A DNA stretch of 64,000 bases from Pseudovibrio japonicus (GCF_014651595.1 NZ_BMXE01000003.1:558001-622000), one strand, 5' to 3'. Positions 34,809 to 43,618 are shown, counted from the stretch's first letter. The notes: generated from the letters alone by a model not told the origin. Translations and numbers: made by a program.

Positions 34809-35677
34809 AGAAAGGCACCCACGAATTTATCGGAGCCGATGGAAACCGCATTATTGCAGACAGGTTTGGCACAGAAGGCCAGGTGGTCATGATGATGCAT
34901 GGCGGTGGGCAGACGAGGCATTCGTGGGGCAAGACTGCTGAGCGGATTGCCGATGCAGGGATGCAGGCTTTCTGTCTTGATATGCGGGGGCATGGCGATA
35001 GCGCGTGGGTTGAGGGAGATAAGTACTTCTTTTCTGACTTCGGCGCCGATGTTGCTGCGGTTGCCACGCAGATCCTTGAGGAAACCGGTGTCAAACCAGT
35101 TGCTATCGGAGCTTCTCTGGGCGGTCTTGCGTCTCTTCTGGCAGAGGGCGCTTTGCGTCCTGGTGTGCTGGCCGGTGTTGTCTTAGTTGATGTGACGCCT
35201 CGTCTGGACGAAAGCGGGGTGAATAAGATCCTCTCATTCATGACAGAAAAAGTGGAAGACGGGTTTGGCAGCATTGAAGAAGCAGCTGATATGATTGCGT
35301 CTTACCTGCCTCATCGGAAACGCCCGAAGACGCTGGACGGACTTTCCAAGAATCTGCGGCTGCGGGAAGATGGTCGCTATCGCTGGCATTGGGACCCGCG
35401 TTTCATCACGCAGCATGCAGAGCGGGCTCATATGAAAGACAAGATACAAGGTGAGCTGTTACAGGCTGCGGCCAATCTAAAAGTGCCGAGCATGCTGGTG
35501 CGCGGAGCGGCTTCAGAGCTTGTGAAGCAGAGCCATGTGGATGAATTTCTTGAATTGGTGCCACACGCCAAGTTCACAGATGTGAAAGAAGCTGGTCATA
35601 TGGTTGCAGGTGATGTGAATGATGCATTTACTGCCGCGATCATGCCGTTTCTGAAAGAGTACCAAGCTGCCGCGTAA
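34805..35677 (+). CDS. Alpha/beta hydrolase, second of a coupled pair
   Basis: 290 residues. Marks are MMMHGGGQTRHSW, LDMRGHGDS, nucleophile GASLGGL (Ser about 102), and His in EAGHMVAGD. The cap region between core strands (about 135-205, rich in Arg/Lys/Glu) is longer than in the first hydrolase. It resembles haloperoxidase-like or epoxide-hydrolase-like enzymes in layout. The 4-nt ATGA overlap with the first hydrolase suggests a joint or sequential function. Confidence 0.9.
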   Translation: MKKGTHEFIGADGNRIIADRFGTEGQVVMMMHGGGQTRHSWGKTAERIADAGMQAFCLDMRGHGDSAWVEGDKYFFSDFGADVAAVATQILEETGVKPVAIGASLGGLASLLAEGALRPGVLAGVVLVDVTPRLDESGVNKILSFMTEKVEDGFGSIEEAADMIASYLPHRKRPKTLDGLSKNLRLREDGRYRWHWDPRFITQHAERAHMKDKIQGELLQAAANLKVPSMLVRGAASELVKQSHVDEFLELVPHAKFTDVKEAGHMVAGDVNDAFTAAIMPFLKEYQAAA

Positions 35678-35882
35678 TTTTAGAACGAGATTTGGTGGTC
35701 TGATATGAAAGTAGTTTCACTTTCTATTTATGTGGGTGGGTTTGGTACATACTTTCTCTAATGGCAATACTGCGTGATGTACTATAGGCGGATCAGTCAT
35801 TGTGAGTAGGTGGGGTTGGGTTTGATACAACCAGCACCTATGTAGGTTTGAATAGATCCTCTCTATAAAGGAACATTCTTTT

Positions 35883-36731
35883 ATGGTGCAATTTTCTTCA
35901 AGTAGCCCTAAAGAGCTCGCGTCGCATGATCCAGTTTGGGATCGTGTTAAGGCCGAGGCTCAGGCTATGGCCAGCTCAGAGCCTGCGCTCGCGTCTTTTG
36001 TGTACGAGACGGTGCTAAACCATTCTTCTTTGGAAGAAGCGATCGTTCATCGTGTGGCTGACCGGTTGGGCCATGTGGTTGTTTCCTCTTCTCTTATTCG
36101 TCAGACCTATCTGGATGCGCTGGAACAGGCCCCTGAGATTACTCAGGCGTTCCGCGTTGATCTCTCTGCTGTTTTTGATCGTGACCCTGTGTGCGCGCGG
36201 TTCCTGGAGCCTCTGCTGTATTTCAAGGGCTTCCACGCGCTGCAGACGCACCGGTTGGCAAACTGGCTGTGGGAGCGGGGACGTGAGGACTTTGCGCTTT
36301 ACCTTCAAAGCCGCAGTTCTGAAGTGTTCCAGATGGACATTCATCCGCAGGTTCCGATGGGGCGTGGTGTCTTCTTCGATCATGGTACTGGTATCGTGAT
36401 TGGTGGAACTGCCGTTATTGAAGATGATGTCTCCATCTTGCAAGGTGTTACGCTTGGCGGGACCGGCAAGGCTTCCGGTGATCGTCATCCGAAGATCCGT
36501 CAGGGTGTTCTTATCGGTGCCGGTGCCAAGATCCTCGGCAATCTGGAAATAGGGCGGTGCTCGCGCATTGCTGCCGGATCTGTCGTCTTGAAAGACGTTG
36601 AGCCATGCACCACAGTGGCGGGTGTTCCTGCTAAGGTTGTTGGAGAAGCTGGTTGCGACCAGCCCGCTCGGGCCATGGATCAGATGTTGGGTCAAGGTCA
36701 AGGACTTTCCTCGCAAAACAAACAAGGATAA
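35883..36731 (+). CDS. cysE: Serine O-acetyltransferase
   Basis: 282 residues. CysE makes O-acetylserine from serine and acetyl-CoA, the first step of cysteine synthesis. It has the helical N-terminal domain (DPVWDRVKAEAQAMASSEP) and left-handed beta-helix repeats with the active-site block DIHPQVPMGRGVFFDHGTGIVIG, then GGTGKASGDRHPKI and VVLKDVEPCTTVAGVPAK. AAAGGAA precedes the ATG. A DUF3126 gene follows after 82 nt, an arrangement I recall from other alphaproteobacteria. Confidence 0.95.
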   Translation: MVQFSSSSPKELASHDPVWDRVKAEAQAMASSEPALASFVYETVLNHSSLEEAIVHRVADRLGHVVVSSSLIRQTYLDALEQAPEITQAFRVDLSAVFDRDPVCARFLEPLLYFKGFHALQTHRLANWLWERGREDFALYLQSRSSEVFQMDIHPQVPMGRGVFFDHGTGIVIGGTAVIEDDVSILQGVTLGGTGKASGDRHPKIRQGVLIGAGAKILGNLEIGRCSRIAAGSVVLKDVEPCTTVAGVPAKVVGEAGCDQPARAMDQMLGQGQGLSSQNKQG

Positions 36732-36813
36732 GCTGATTTCCGAGGGTTGGCACGCGGAGAAACTTGTATAGTTTGTGCCCCAAGTTTGAAGCAAAACCGG
36801 TAAGGAGACGGCT

Positions 36814-37029
36814 GTGAAGCCTGATGAAATTCGTAAGGTGCAAACCTACATGCGCAACACTTTCAAGTCGCCAGAACTTGAAGTGCGCGCGCGTCCTCGT
36901 AAAGATGACTCTGCAGAAGTTTATATCAATGATGAGTTTCTCGGCGTTATTTTCCGCGACGATGAAGATGGCGAACTGAGCTGGAACTTCCAGATGGCTA
37001 TCCTTGATATCGACGTGGAAGGCCTCTGA
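36814..37029 (+). CDS. DUF3126 family protein
   Basis: 71 residues starting with GTG at 36814, with GGAGA upstream. The sequence (KPDEIRKVQTYMRNTF, AEVYINDEFLGVIFRDDEDGELSWNFQMAILDIDV) is the DUF3126 pattern found in alphaproteobacteria, a small acidic alpha-beta protein with no known activity. It is downstream of cysE and ends in a terminator. Confidence 0.88.
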   Translation: MKPDEIRKVQTYMRNTFKSPELEVRARPRKDDSAEVYINDEFLGVIFRDDEDGELSWNFQMAILDIDVEGL

Positions 37030-37057
37030 GGCTCTACGCAAAATCAGCGAGATTTGA

Positions 37058-37082
37058 AGGGCTCCGTTTCGGGGCCCTTTTT
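37058..37082 (+). terminator. Terminator after cysE-DUF3126
   Basis: AGGGCTCCG / CGGGGCCCT stem (one G-U pair) with a TTT loop, followed by T5. Confidence 0.88.
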
Positions 37083-37283
37083 GCATCAAAATGAGACTTG
37101 GAGGGTGTGAGTGTCCTCATTTGAAACGGGGCTGAGGGCCGTGTACCCTCGCTAATTTGCCATTCCGTTTCAAAAGGTAATTTCTATCAATAGGTTAAGT
37201 GAGGATAGCGGGCGGCACAGGAATTGCTTTCAACTGCACTGTAACGGGTTTGAGCTGGGGGGAGCCAGCTGAAAGGGGAGTGC

Positions 37284-37598
37284 ATGCTGGGCGAGTTGTT
37301 TGTTGCTGCATTTGTAGCGTCTTCTGGTTTTGTGGCTGCAGGTGTTTTGGGTAGTTTCTATCATTTGGTGACGGGGGAGCCTCCGCGATTTTTTGCGGAG
37401 ATGACGGGACCTGCTTCCTTGCTTATCGTGGTTGGCCTGTGGCTCGTTGCGGGCCCGTTCATTTTCATGCGCAATGCGATCCAGGGGTATTACCGGGAAA
37501 CGTTTAGCCCCAAGATGCTGGCGGCTGCGGGAGGGCTGGCGGCTATGTGGAGCATTCTTTCCGGTACTTTTGTCCTAAGTTTTCTCTTGGCACTCTAA
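37284..37598 (+). CDS. Small membrane protein of unknown function
   Basis: 104 residues with three hydrophobic segments (about 5-25, 43-62, 78-102), so a small inner-membrane protein. GAAAGGGGAG sits well before the ATG. A conserved-looking polar loop (NAIQGYYRETFSPKM) lies between segments 2 and 3. No family could be assigned with confidence. It is followed after 54 nt by a gamma carbonic anhydrase gene, possibly in the same transcript. Confidence 0.7.
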   Translation: MLGELFVAAFVASSGFVAAGVLGSFYHLVTGEPPRFFAEMTGPASLLIVVGLWLVAGPFIFMRNAIQGYYRETFSPKMLAAAGGLAAMWSILSGTFVLSFLLAL

Positions 37599-37652
37599 AC
37601 AAGCCCTATGCTAGATTGACCGGGATTTGGTTTGTCAGTCTAGGAGAGTCCT

Positions 37653-38180
37653 GTGCCTTTTTATAAGCTTGGAGACAGAAGCCCCAAGGTTCCGGAAAGC
37701 GGAAACTATTGGGTTGCGCCATGTGCCAGTTTGATAGGCCATATACAGCTGGATGAAGAGGCCAGTGTTTGGTTTGGTGCCGTTTTGCGCGGTGATAATG
37801 AGCTCATTCATATTGGCGCACGGTCCAACATACAGGACGGGTCTGTGTTACACACGGACCTTGGGTATCCGCTTGTTGTGGGGCCGAACTGTACGGTTGG
37901 TCATAAGGCGATCTTGCACGGATGTACGGTTGGGGAAGGCTCGCTGATTGGTATGGGGGCGACGATCCTGAACGGCGCGAGGATTGGCAAGGGCTGCATT
38001 ATTGGTGCTAACGCGCTTGTTCCAGAAGGTAAGGTCATTCCCGACGGCTCGCTGGTGGTTGGCATGCCGGGCAAGGTTGTGCGCGAGCTGGATGAAAACG
38101 CACAAGCGATGCTTATCCGCTCAGCAGATGGCTATGTGATGAATGCGAAGCGCTTCAAAGACCAGTTGGTTGAGATCTAG
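37653..38180 (+). CDS. Gamma-carbonic anhydrase family protein
   Basis: 175 residues of left-handed beta helix, GTG start with AGGAGA upstream. The three zinc His positions are present ([15 protein letters not shown]), and the opening [30 protein letters not shown] is typical of the YrdA/PaaY/CaiE branch. Whether it hydrates CO2 or serves as another metal enzyme is not settled for this branch. A terminator follows. Confidence 0.92.
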   Translation: MPFYKLGDRSPKVPESGNYWVAPCASLIGHIQLDEEASVWFGAVLRGDNELIHIGARSNIQDGSVLHTDLGYPLVVGPNCTVGHKAILHGCTVGEGSLIGMGATILNGARIGKGCIIGANALVPEGKVIPDGSLVVGMPGKVVRELDENAQAMLIRSADGYVMNAKRFKDQLVEI

Positions 38181-38208
38181 TGGCCGTGGGCCTACTTCAA
38201 GAACAAAG

Positions 38209-38237
38209 AAGCTGCGGGGTTACTCCGTGGCTTTTTT
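38209..38237 (+). terminator. Terminator after the carbonic anhydrase gene
   Basis: AAGCTGCGG / CCGTGGCTT, 9 pairs including two G-U wobbles, 7-nt loop, T6 at the end. Confidence 0.82.
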
Positions 38238-38258
38238 CTTATCCCGATTTTGGATGGC

Positions 38259-38879
38259 TTAATCCGGAATGCTTGCCACTGTGGTGATGCGCTTGTCGGA
38301 AATCGCCGACCATGCTGATGCGTGGTGGGCGGACTGTCGTTTTACATAACGATATGGGGTTGAATACCACGGCAAGATTGAAGAGATCTGATTGTCGAGA
38401 ATAAGATCTCCCTGATCGGTGCGTACGCTCAGGACTGCATGACCACCATTGTTCAGATCTTTGACGACCGTGATGAGCAGCGCGCTCGGGGGCCATCCCA
38501 GAGAGATAAGCTGACGCTGCTTTTCAAGAACATACTCCTCACAATCACCGGCGCCTTGAGGATACGTCCAATATTCTGGCACGCCGAAGAGTTGCGCATC
38601 TGTGAAGGGGCGAACCTGCGTATTGACAGAGGCGTTGACATCCAACAGTTCCTGCCAGCGCTCTTTGTTCAAGCGGACAACAAGCGGCGTGGTGGCGCTA
38701 TAGCGGCACTGCTCTGGGTAATTCTGGCAAAATTCGACATGACCAACAGGGGCGCTGGTTTGACCGGTCACTGGCATAAAACGTCCTGGAACCTGCTCCG
38801 CATTCGCGTGAGACAGGCTGAGCAATCCACTCAATACGAGACCCAAAAGACTTTTTGTGACCAGCTGATACTCAAACAC
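38259..38879 (-). CDS. Periplasmic transglutaminase-like cysteine peptidase (BTLCP)
   Basis: 206 residues with a signal peptide (cleavage near AHA/ANA, about residue 27). The Cys-His-Asp triad of BTLCP proteins is visible: Cys113 in AGDCEEYVL, His147 in GGHAVL, Asp162 in LILDN. LapG, the adhesin-cleaving protease controlled by cyclic di-GMP, belongs to the same family, but this is the short alphaproteobacterial type and no LapD or large adhesin gene is nearby. A tandem PilZ gene lies 360 nt upstream on the same strand, so a link to cyclic di-GMP is possible but not shown. Confidence 0.9.
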   Translation of the reverse strand: MFEYQLVTKSLLGLVLSGLLSLSHANAEQVPGRFMPVTGQTSAPVGHVEFCQNYPEQCRYSATTPLVVRLNKERWQELLDVNASVNTQVRPFTDAQLFGVPEYWTYPQGAGDCEEYVLEKQRQLISLGWPPSALLITVVKDLNNGGHAVLSVRTDQGDLILDNQISSILPWYSTPYRYVKRQSAHHASAWSAISDKRITTVASIPD

Positions 38880-39238
38880 AAGTCGTGCCCTCCAATCTTG
38901 GCTGGCTCCACTTTCAGACCTGTGCTTTTATTTGGTTATAAGCTTTAGAGGTAGTATTTAATCAAATTAAATTAGAATTTGAATTGTAGTTAAATCAATA
39001 TCAAATAAAATACAGATTAAATTTAATTAAAATTCTAATTAAAATGAGTGGCCGCAGAAAACCGGAGTTTTCAAATGATACGCGGTGCGAAGTTTATGGT
39101 TTAAATACAATTAATTAAACAGAAATCGCGCATGTTTGTGCTTGATGCATGTAATTCTTGTCGAAGAAATTTTTTCGCGACCTTGTCGAACTTCTGATGT
39201 TTTGCCACTGAGAAAACGAGAATCAGTGCGTTTATGAT
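38880..39238. repeat. Very AT-rich gap with a 16-nt inverted repeat
   Basis: The stretch about 38945-39060 is almost entirely A and T. AATTAGAATTTGAATT (38970-38985) and AATTAAAATTCTAATT (39025-39040) are inverted copies with one mismatch. It lies before the BTLCP gene and probably contains its promoter. Such tracts bind MucR/Ros or H-NS-like proteins; that role is inference. Confidence 0.55.
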
Positions 39239-39874
39239 TTAGCGCTCTTCCGTGGTGGAGATCTGGTGCTCCAGCAGTTCCTGGTTCTGGATGGCGGCGA
39301 ACTCAAGTGCAATACCGCCGTCAAAGTGACGGACGACCCGTGCGCGCATCTTGCCGAGTGTAACTGGCGTGCCCATGGCCGGACGCACATCTGTCTTAAG
39401 GGCTGCGCCTGAAAGTGAGACATCGACGATGCGGCAGGCGTACTCCCGTCCGTCCTCCAGTATCATTCTGGTTAGTGGGTTCTTTGGCACGAAGCGGTCA
39501 AATCTGCGGTCTTCCGGCAAATTGAGTTCGTCTTTGTTTGCCAGCCAGGTCAGGATGGAAGCCAGCTTGTCGCGCTTACGGGAGCTTGCATTAATCGTCA
39601 TCGCAAAACCGCCATCGATTTCGCGCGTGATCTGACCTTCGACACGGCCAATGTGATCGAGATAGGCAACAACACGTTCGCCGACTTCACCGATAACGGG
39701 AGAAACCAAGGCCGCACTGCCGGGTGACATATTGATCACCTGACAGGGATATTCGCGTCGGTTCTCTAGCATGAACCGACCCAGCACGTTGATTTCAACG
39801 CGAGAAAAACGGCGTCTATCAGGTTCTTTTGCTGCCAGTGCAGCGATTCTGTTGGTCGCTGTGCGCCCTGCCAT
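39239..39874 (-). CDS. Tandem PilZ-domain protein
   Basis: 211 residues with two PilZ domains. In the first (about 18-105) RRRFSR and NMSPGSA stand for RxxxR and (D/N)xSxxG. In the second (about 120-205) RRFDRF and DVSLSGAAL do. Both keep the Arg and the small-residue motif needed to bind cyclic di-GMP, with Asn for Asp in the first. It is cytoplasmic and without an output domain, so it would act by binding a partner. Upstream at about 39942-39957 TTAACAGAACGGTAA resembles an imperfect CtrA site. Confidence 0.88.
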   Translation of the reverse strand: MAGRTATNRIAALAAKEPDRRRFSRVEINVLGRFMLENRREYPCQVINMSPGSAALVSPVIGEVGERVVAYLDHIGRVEGQITREIDGGFAMTINASSRKRDKLASILTWLANKDELNLPEDRRFDRFVPKNPLTRMILEDGREYACRIVDVSLSGAALKTDVRPAMGTPVTLGKMRARVVRHFDGGIALEFAAIQNQELLEHQISTTEER

Positions 39875-39979
39875 TTTTCTAGGGATCCCGAATACGCGAT
39901 TATTGACTAATAAGAAATTCGGCTCTCACCCTAGGAATACAAGGTTAACAGAACGGTAACTCAGAGAGGGCTGGGCAGG

Positions 39980-40669
39980 TTATATTTTGCCGCCATCAAC
40001 AACTCTAAGGTGTCCGACTTGTCTGCTGTTTGGAATGCTGACGGTCTTGGCTGCGGCCCTAGGAGTTTGGTGTGTTCCGCGGCTGACCCTTGGTTCCATT
40101 GGGCCAACTGTTCGATGGGTTGGTGTGCCAAAGTGTGGGACGTAGTCTTTATCATCACTGAAAAGAGGGGCGTCTTCGTCCGGCCAAATCAGGCGCAGAC
40201 TGTTGATTTTTTGTTTGGAAATGGCCTGTACGCCAAGCCAGAACGGGCGTTTAAGTGGGGCCATGCAGCCAAGGATGCGTGTGCAGCCTTCGCCCTGGAC
40301 ACGGATGGGGAGCAGCAGAAGCTCCAGATCCACGGATTGGCCCAGCTCCGTTGTGCCGTTGAAGCTGATTACCGCTGCTGCGCCGTCCTGTGTGATTGCG
40401 GAGAGCATGGCGGTTACTGCTTGCTGGTCCTTTTCGTCCCAGCCATCAAGGAAACTGCGGCCCTTCAGCTCGCGGCAAAACAGGGAACACAGTCTTGTGC
40501 CTGCAAGGCGGAAGCGGAAACTGTTTTGATGTGTCAGTTCCAGAATAAAGGTATCACCCAGAACACTCTTGATTGCCGAGGGTTGAATGTCGCCGCGCTC
40601 TGGTGCCGGACGCGCGGCGCGAATTTCGTCCCAATATTCAAAGAGTATGCGTGATGCGCCGTGCTTCAT
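39980..40669 (-). CDS. PAS_5 domain protein
   Basis: 229 residues from the ATG at 40669, with AGGAAC upstream. Residues about 5-150 form the PAS_5 type domain common in alphaproteobacteria (LFEYWDEIRAARPAPERGDIQPSAIKSVLGDTFILEL, FRLAGTRLCSLFCRELKGRSFLDGW). The C-terminal 70 residues are polar and probably disordered. No enzymatic output domain is visible. A TGTCCAT/ATGGACA dyad lies 46 nt before the start, and the tandem PilZ gene follows on the same strand, 105 nt downstream. Confidence 0.85.
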   Translation of the reverse strand: MKHGASRILFEYWDEIRAARPAPERGDIQPSAIKSVLGDTFILELTHQNSFRFRLAGTRLCSLFCRELKGRSFLDGWDEKDQQAVTAMLSAITQDGAAAVISFNGTTELGQSVDLELLLLPIRVQGEGCTRILGCMAPLKRPFWLGVQAISKQKINSLRLIWPDEDAPLFSDDKDYVPHFGTPTHRTVGPMEPRVSRGTHQTPRAAAKTVSIPNSRQVGHLRVVDGGKI

Positions 40670-41000
40670 GTTCCTACCTTCCCCACTCCGCTTATTGGGC
40701 TTCCCAGGGGGTAGTGTCCATTTTATGGACAACTTTAACTATCCGCTGGTCTATGGTAGGGAATAAGCAGGGATCATGCCAAATACGGAAATGTATAAGA
40801 TTTTAGTAAAATATTAACCTTAACAAAAGGTTTAGGTTGTCGTTCGTGCGGACATATATCATCTTGTTTGCAGATGCCTCGCCGCAGAGTTTGAGGCCCT
40901 GAAAATTGAGCTGTTTTTTGGCAGAAAACCTGAGACTTCAGCGCTTTTATGCTGCTGCAAATTTGGGAAACACCAAGCCAAACAGGGAGATGCTCCAAAA
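40670..41000. promoter_or_regulatory. PAS gene promoter with a TGTCCAT dyad
   Basis: TGTCCAT-TTT-ATGGACA (40715-40731) is a perfect 7-bp dyad just before the PAS start. Nothing coding was found in the rest of the gap, which is AT-rich and includes TTAACCTTAAC near 40813. Confidence 0.5.
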
Positions 41001-41040
41001 AACCGCTGGCACTGGGGGGAGTGCTGGCGGTTTATTGTTT
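41001..41040 (+). terminator. Orphan terminator upstream of the rhomboid gene
   Basis: AACCGCTGGCACT / AGTGCTGGCGGTT form 13 pairs on the plus strand RNA (two of them G-U wobbles) around a G-rich loop, then TTTATTGTTTT. On the minus strand the two wobbles become A-C mismatches, so plus is the favoured sense. No plus-strand gene lies upstream for more than 1 kb. Confidence 0.6.
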
Positions 41041-41133
41041 TCAATTGATCCTTACATAGTGTTGTAAACCTTGCGAACTGTGCCAAGTTGACCTAGTTCA
41101 AAATGGGACAACAACTTTCGGATCTGTAGTGAA

Positions 41134-41910
41134 ATGAACCAATCCAATGAAGACCATCAGGTGCCTCGCGATCCCTACGTTCAAAGACCAGTGCGGGAGC
41201 CGATGTTCAATCTGCCGCCTGTGGTTGTCGGACTTTCTCTGATCTTTATTGGGATACATCTAGTTCGCGTTTATGTTTTGTCGTCAGATGCTGAACTGCA
41301 AACCCTTTTATTGTTTGCCTTCTGGCCGGTCCGCTATGTGAGTGATTTTTCAGCGCAGTATTCCTGGCCGGGAGAGAGCTTTTCAGCGGTCTGGAGTTTC
41401 CTGACCTATGGCTTTTTGCATGGTAGCGCTCAGCACATTGGTTTCAACATTCTCTGGATGGCTGTGTTCGGAAGTGCTGTGGCGCGCCGTTTTGGTGCGA
41501 TGCGTTTTCTGCTGCTTTCTGCGATTTGCGCTATTGCCGGAGCCGGAGCCCACCTTGCCACCAATTGGGGACAGAGCATTCCGGTGATTGGTGCTTCTGC
41601 GGCTGTTTCAGGACAGATGGCGGCGTCACTGCGCTTTATCTTTGAGGCCGGGGGGCCGATGAGTGCGTTCCGGCGGCATGATAGTGTGGCGTACTCCGTG
41701 CCTGCACGTCCGTTGATGGAGGCGCTAAGTGACAGCCGCGTCCTTACCTTCATGCTGGTTTGGTTTGGACTGAACGCCCTCTTTGGTATCTGGTCGGCGC
41801 CAATTGCAGGTGAGGGAGCAAATATTGCATGGCAAGCACACGTGGGCGGGTTCATCGCTGGTCTGATTTTGTTCCCGCTGCTGGATCCGATTAAAGCTCG
41901 TAGAACTTAG
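41134..41910 (+). CDS. Rhomboid family intramembrane serine protease
   Basis: 258 residues with about six membrane helices. The active site dyad is visible: Ser155 in VIGASAAVSG and His236 in WQAHVGGFIAGL. The helix-2 motif LHGSAQHIGFNILWM matches the family's oxyanion His/Asn. These proteases cut within or near transmembrane helices; the substrate is unknown. It stands alone, with an orphan terminator about 95 nt before its start. Confidence 0.93.
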   Translation: MNQSNEDHQVPRDPYVQRPVREPMFNLPPVVVGLSLIFIGIHLVRVYVLSSDAELQTLLLFAFWPVRYVSDFSAQYSWPGESFSAVWSFLTYGFLHGSAQHIGFNILWMAVFGSAVARRFGAMRFLLLSAICAIAGAGAHLATNWGQSIPVIGASAAVSGQMAASLRFIFEAGGPMSAFRRHDSVAYSVPARPLMEALSDSRVLTFMLVWFGLNALFGIWSAPIAGEGANIAWQAHVGGFIAGLILFPLLDPIKARRT

Positions 41911-42065
41911 AAGTTTAGTAGTCAGCTAACTACATATGTTAACAGCACGTGAGTTGGTGACTAGGCAAGCATCGTTTTTTTGTGTCATGATACCGTTGGG
42001 TTAGATTTGTTCTCTTCCTCTTTTTTCATGAGAAGAAGGTTGGCATAGCAAACGAGGAGGTCGCC

Positions 42066-42497
42066 ATGACAGTTGCTGCCATATTAAACAGCAAAGGGCG
42101 GGATGTTTATACGGAGCCTAGCACACGTAGTTTGAGCGAGATATGCGCAAGCCTTGGAGGACGGCGTATCGGTGCGATTGTGCTTTGTGATGAACCGGGT
42201 GTAATTGTTGGGATTGCGTCGGAGCGTGACGTGGTACGGGCGATTGCGATGGAAGGACCGGACTCGCTTGCGCAACCTGTTAGCGAATACATGACGAAAG
42301 AAGTCGCCGTTTGCAATGAGACGGATTCCGTGAACGGTGTTATGGCGCGCATGACCGAAGGACGGTTCCGTCACATGCCTGTGGTGGAAGACGGCAAGCT
42401 TGTCGGTCTTGTTTCAATCGGTGATATCGTGAAGTTCCGAATTGCCCAGGTTGAACGCGAGGCGGATGATATGCGGAACTATATTCAGGCTGTTTGA
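42066..42497 (+). CDS. Two-CBS-domain protein
   Basis: 143 residues made of a CBS pair (about 10-70 and 78-130), with typical ends GIASERDVVRAIA and GLVSIGDIVKFRI. CBS pairs bind adenosine nucleotides such as AMP, ATP or SAM and control a partner. AGGAGGT precedes the ATG at good spacing. It is soluble and without a fused enzyme domain. Two strong hairpins follow the stop. Confidence 0.92.
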   Translation: MTVAAILNSKGRDVYTEPSTRSLSEICASLGGRRIGAIVLCDEPGVIVGIASERDVVRAIAMEGPDSLAQPVSEYMTKEVAVCNETDSVNGVMARMTEGRFRHMPVVEDGKLVGLVSIGDIVKFRIAQVEREADDMRNYIQAV

Positions 42498-42508
42498 GCT
42501 GATAGTTT

Positions 42509-42552
42509 GCTGCTGTGCTGTCAAAGCACAGCAGCCCTGATTGCATCAGGGC
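42509..42552. terminator. Tandem hairpins between convergent CBS and patatin genes
   Basis: GCTGCTGTGCT / AGCACAGCAGC (42509-42535, 11 bp, 5-nt loop) and GCCCTGAT / ATCAGGGC (42534-42552, 8 bp, 3-nt loop) follow each other directly and share the bases at 42534-42535, so only one can be complete at a time. No T run is present. Confidence 0.6.
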
Positions 42553-42610
42553 ACCCCTCCCAAACATCACAATAAATGAGTGGGATCACAGCGTGATTTC
42601 CAGGTTATTG

Positions 42611-43618
42611 TTATGGCCGTATTTCCGCCAGCTGTTTAATGTCGGGGAGTGCGCGGCAGGTGGTTTCATACCCTACGCGAATTGCTTCTTCACCGCGGTG
42701 GAAATCGAACAACCCCAAATGGGACAGGCGAAGTGTCAGGATTGAATCCGGAGGATCTCCGGCGAGCCGTGAGCGGCCAATCCGGTCCTGAATGATGTTG
42801 TAGCTGTCCATCATGACGCCAGAGATGCCGGGCAACCCTCTTGGCTTTGTGCCAAAGATCTGACGACGCAACATGCGCTTAATGGGGCCGCCTGGCTCGT
42901 TTTGGAGCTGGTTGCCAATCTCCGGGATCATGTCTTTGGGGATCGGCGGAAGCTCATGCACCACAGTGGATCCGCGCCCAAAGGTGTCGGAGTTCAGGTT
43001 GATTGCGATGACGGCTCTTGCACCCATGGCCCGGCAGACCGAGACAGGGATCGGGTTGACCAACGCGCCGTCGACCAGCCAGCGGCCTCCATATGCGACC
43101 GGTTCGAAAACACCGGGAAGCGAGGTGGAGCAGCGCAGGGCTTGTGTGAGCAGGCCCTTCTTGAGCCAGATTTCGTGACCGGTCCCAAGCTCGGTTGCGA
43201 CCGCTGCAAACGGGCGATCGAGGTCTTCGATCATGATCCCGCCGAAGTGGTCTTCGAACAAGGCCAGTAGCTTTTTGCCGGAGATGAGGCCGGAGCCACC
43301 AAAAGAGAGGTCGACCATGCTGAAGACGCGGCGGCGGGAGAGGGAGAGAACCCATTCTTCCAGTTGATCGAGCTTGCCGCATAGATAACAACCGCCGACG
43401 ACTGCGCCAATTGACGTGCCTGCGATGAAGTCCAGCTGAATGCCGGCTTCCGACAGCGCTTTCAGAACGCCAATGTGGGCCCAGCCGCGGGCTGCCCCGC
43501 CACCAAGTGCCAAACCAATACCGGGTGTTATCTCCGGTTCTGGAATGGCGACAGGTGTTTCAGGCTCTGTTTCAACGGGTTGTTTGCTGTTTGGCCACAG
43601 ACTGAGATTTTGCAGCAC
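42611..43618 (-). CDS. Patatin-like phospholipase
   Basis: 335 residues. Oxyanion loop GGGAARGWAHIG (about 39-50), nucleophile Ser69 in AGTSIGA, and Asp183 in LVDGALVNP make up the patatin Ser-Asp dyad. It belongs to the RssA/NTE-like bacterial branch. A Pro-rich N-terminal tail of about 30 residues precedes the domain. No signal peptide. It would cleave acyl esters in the cytoplasm or at the inner membrane. It lies 102 nt after hisI on the same strand. Confidence 0.92.
   Translation of the reverse strand: MLQNLSLWPNSKQPVETEPETPVAIPEPEITPGIGLALGGGAARGWAHIGVLKALSEAGIQLDFIAGTSIGAVVGGCYLCGKLDQLEEWVLSLSRRRVFSMVDLSFGGSGLISGKKLLALFEDHFGGIMIEDLDRPFAAVATELGTGHEIWLKKGLLTQALRCSTSLPGVFEPVAYGGRWLVDGALVNPIPVSVCRAMGARAVIAINLNSDTFGRGSTVVHELPPIPKDMIPEIGNQLQNEPGGPIKRMLRRQIFGTKPRGLPGISGVMMDSYNIIQDRIGRSRLAGDPPDSILTLRLSHLGLFDFHRGEEAIRVGYETTCRALPDIKQLAEIRP

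Noticed and set aside
29620-35677. A hidden biosynthetic gene cluster from monooxygenase and hydrolases
   Set aside because: The genes are split between divergent units, mixed with purine salvage and CinA, and no carrier, synthase or transporter typical of a pathway is present.
38259-38879. Calling the BTLCP protein LapG
   Set aside because: The triad fits the family, but no LapD receptor or adhesin is near and the short alphaproteobacterial type has no proven LapG role.
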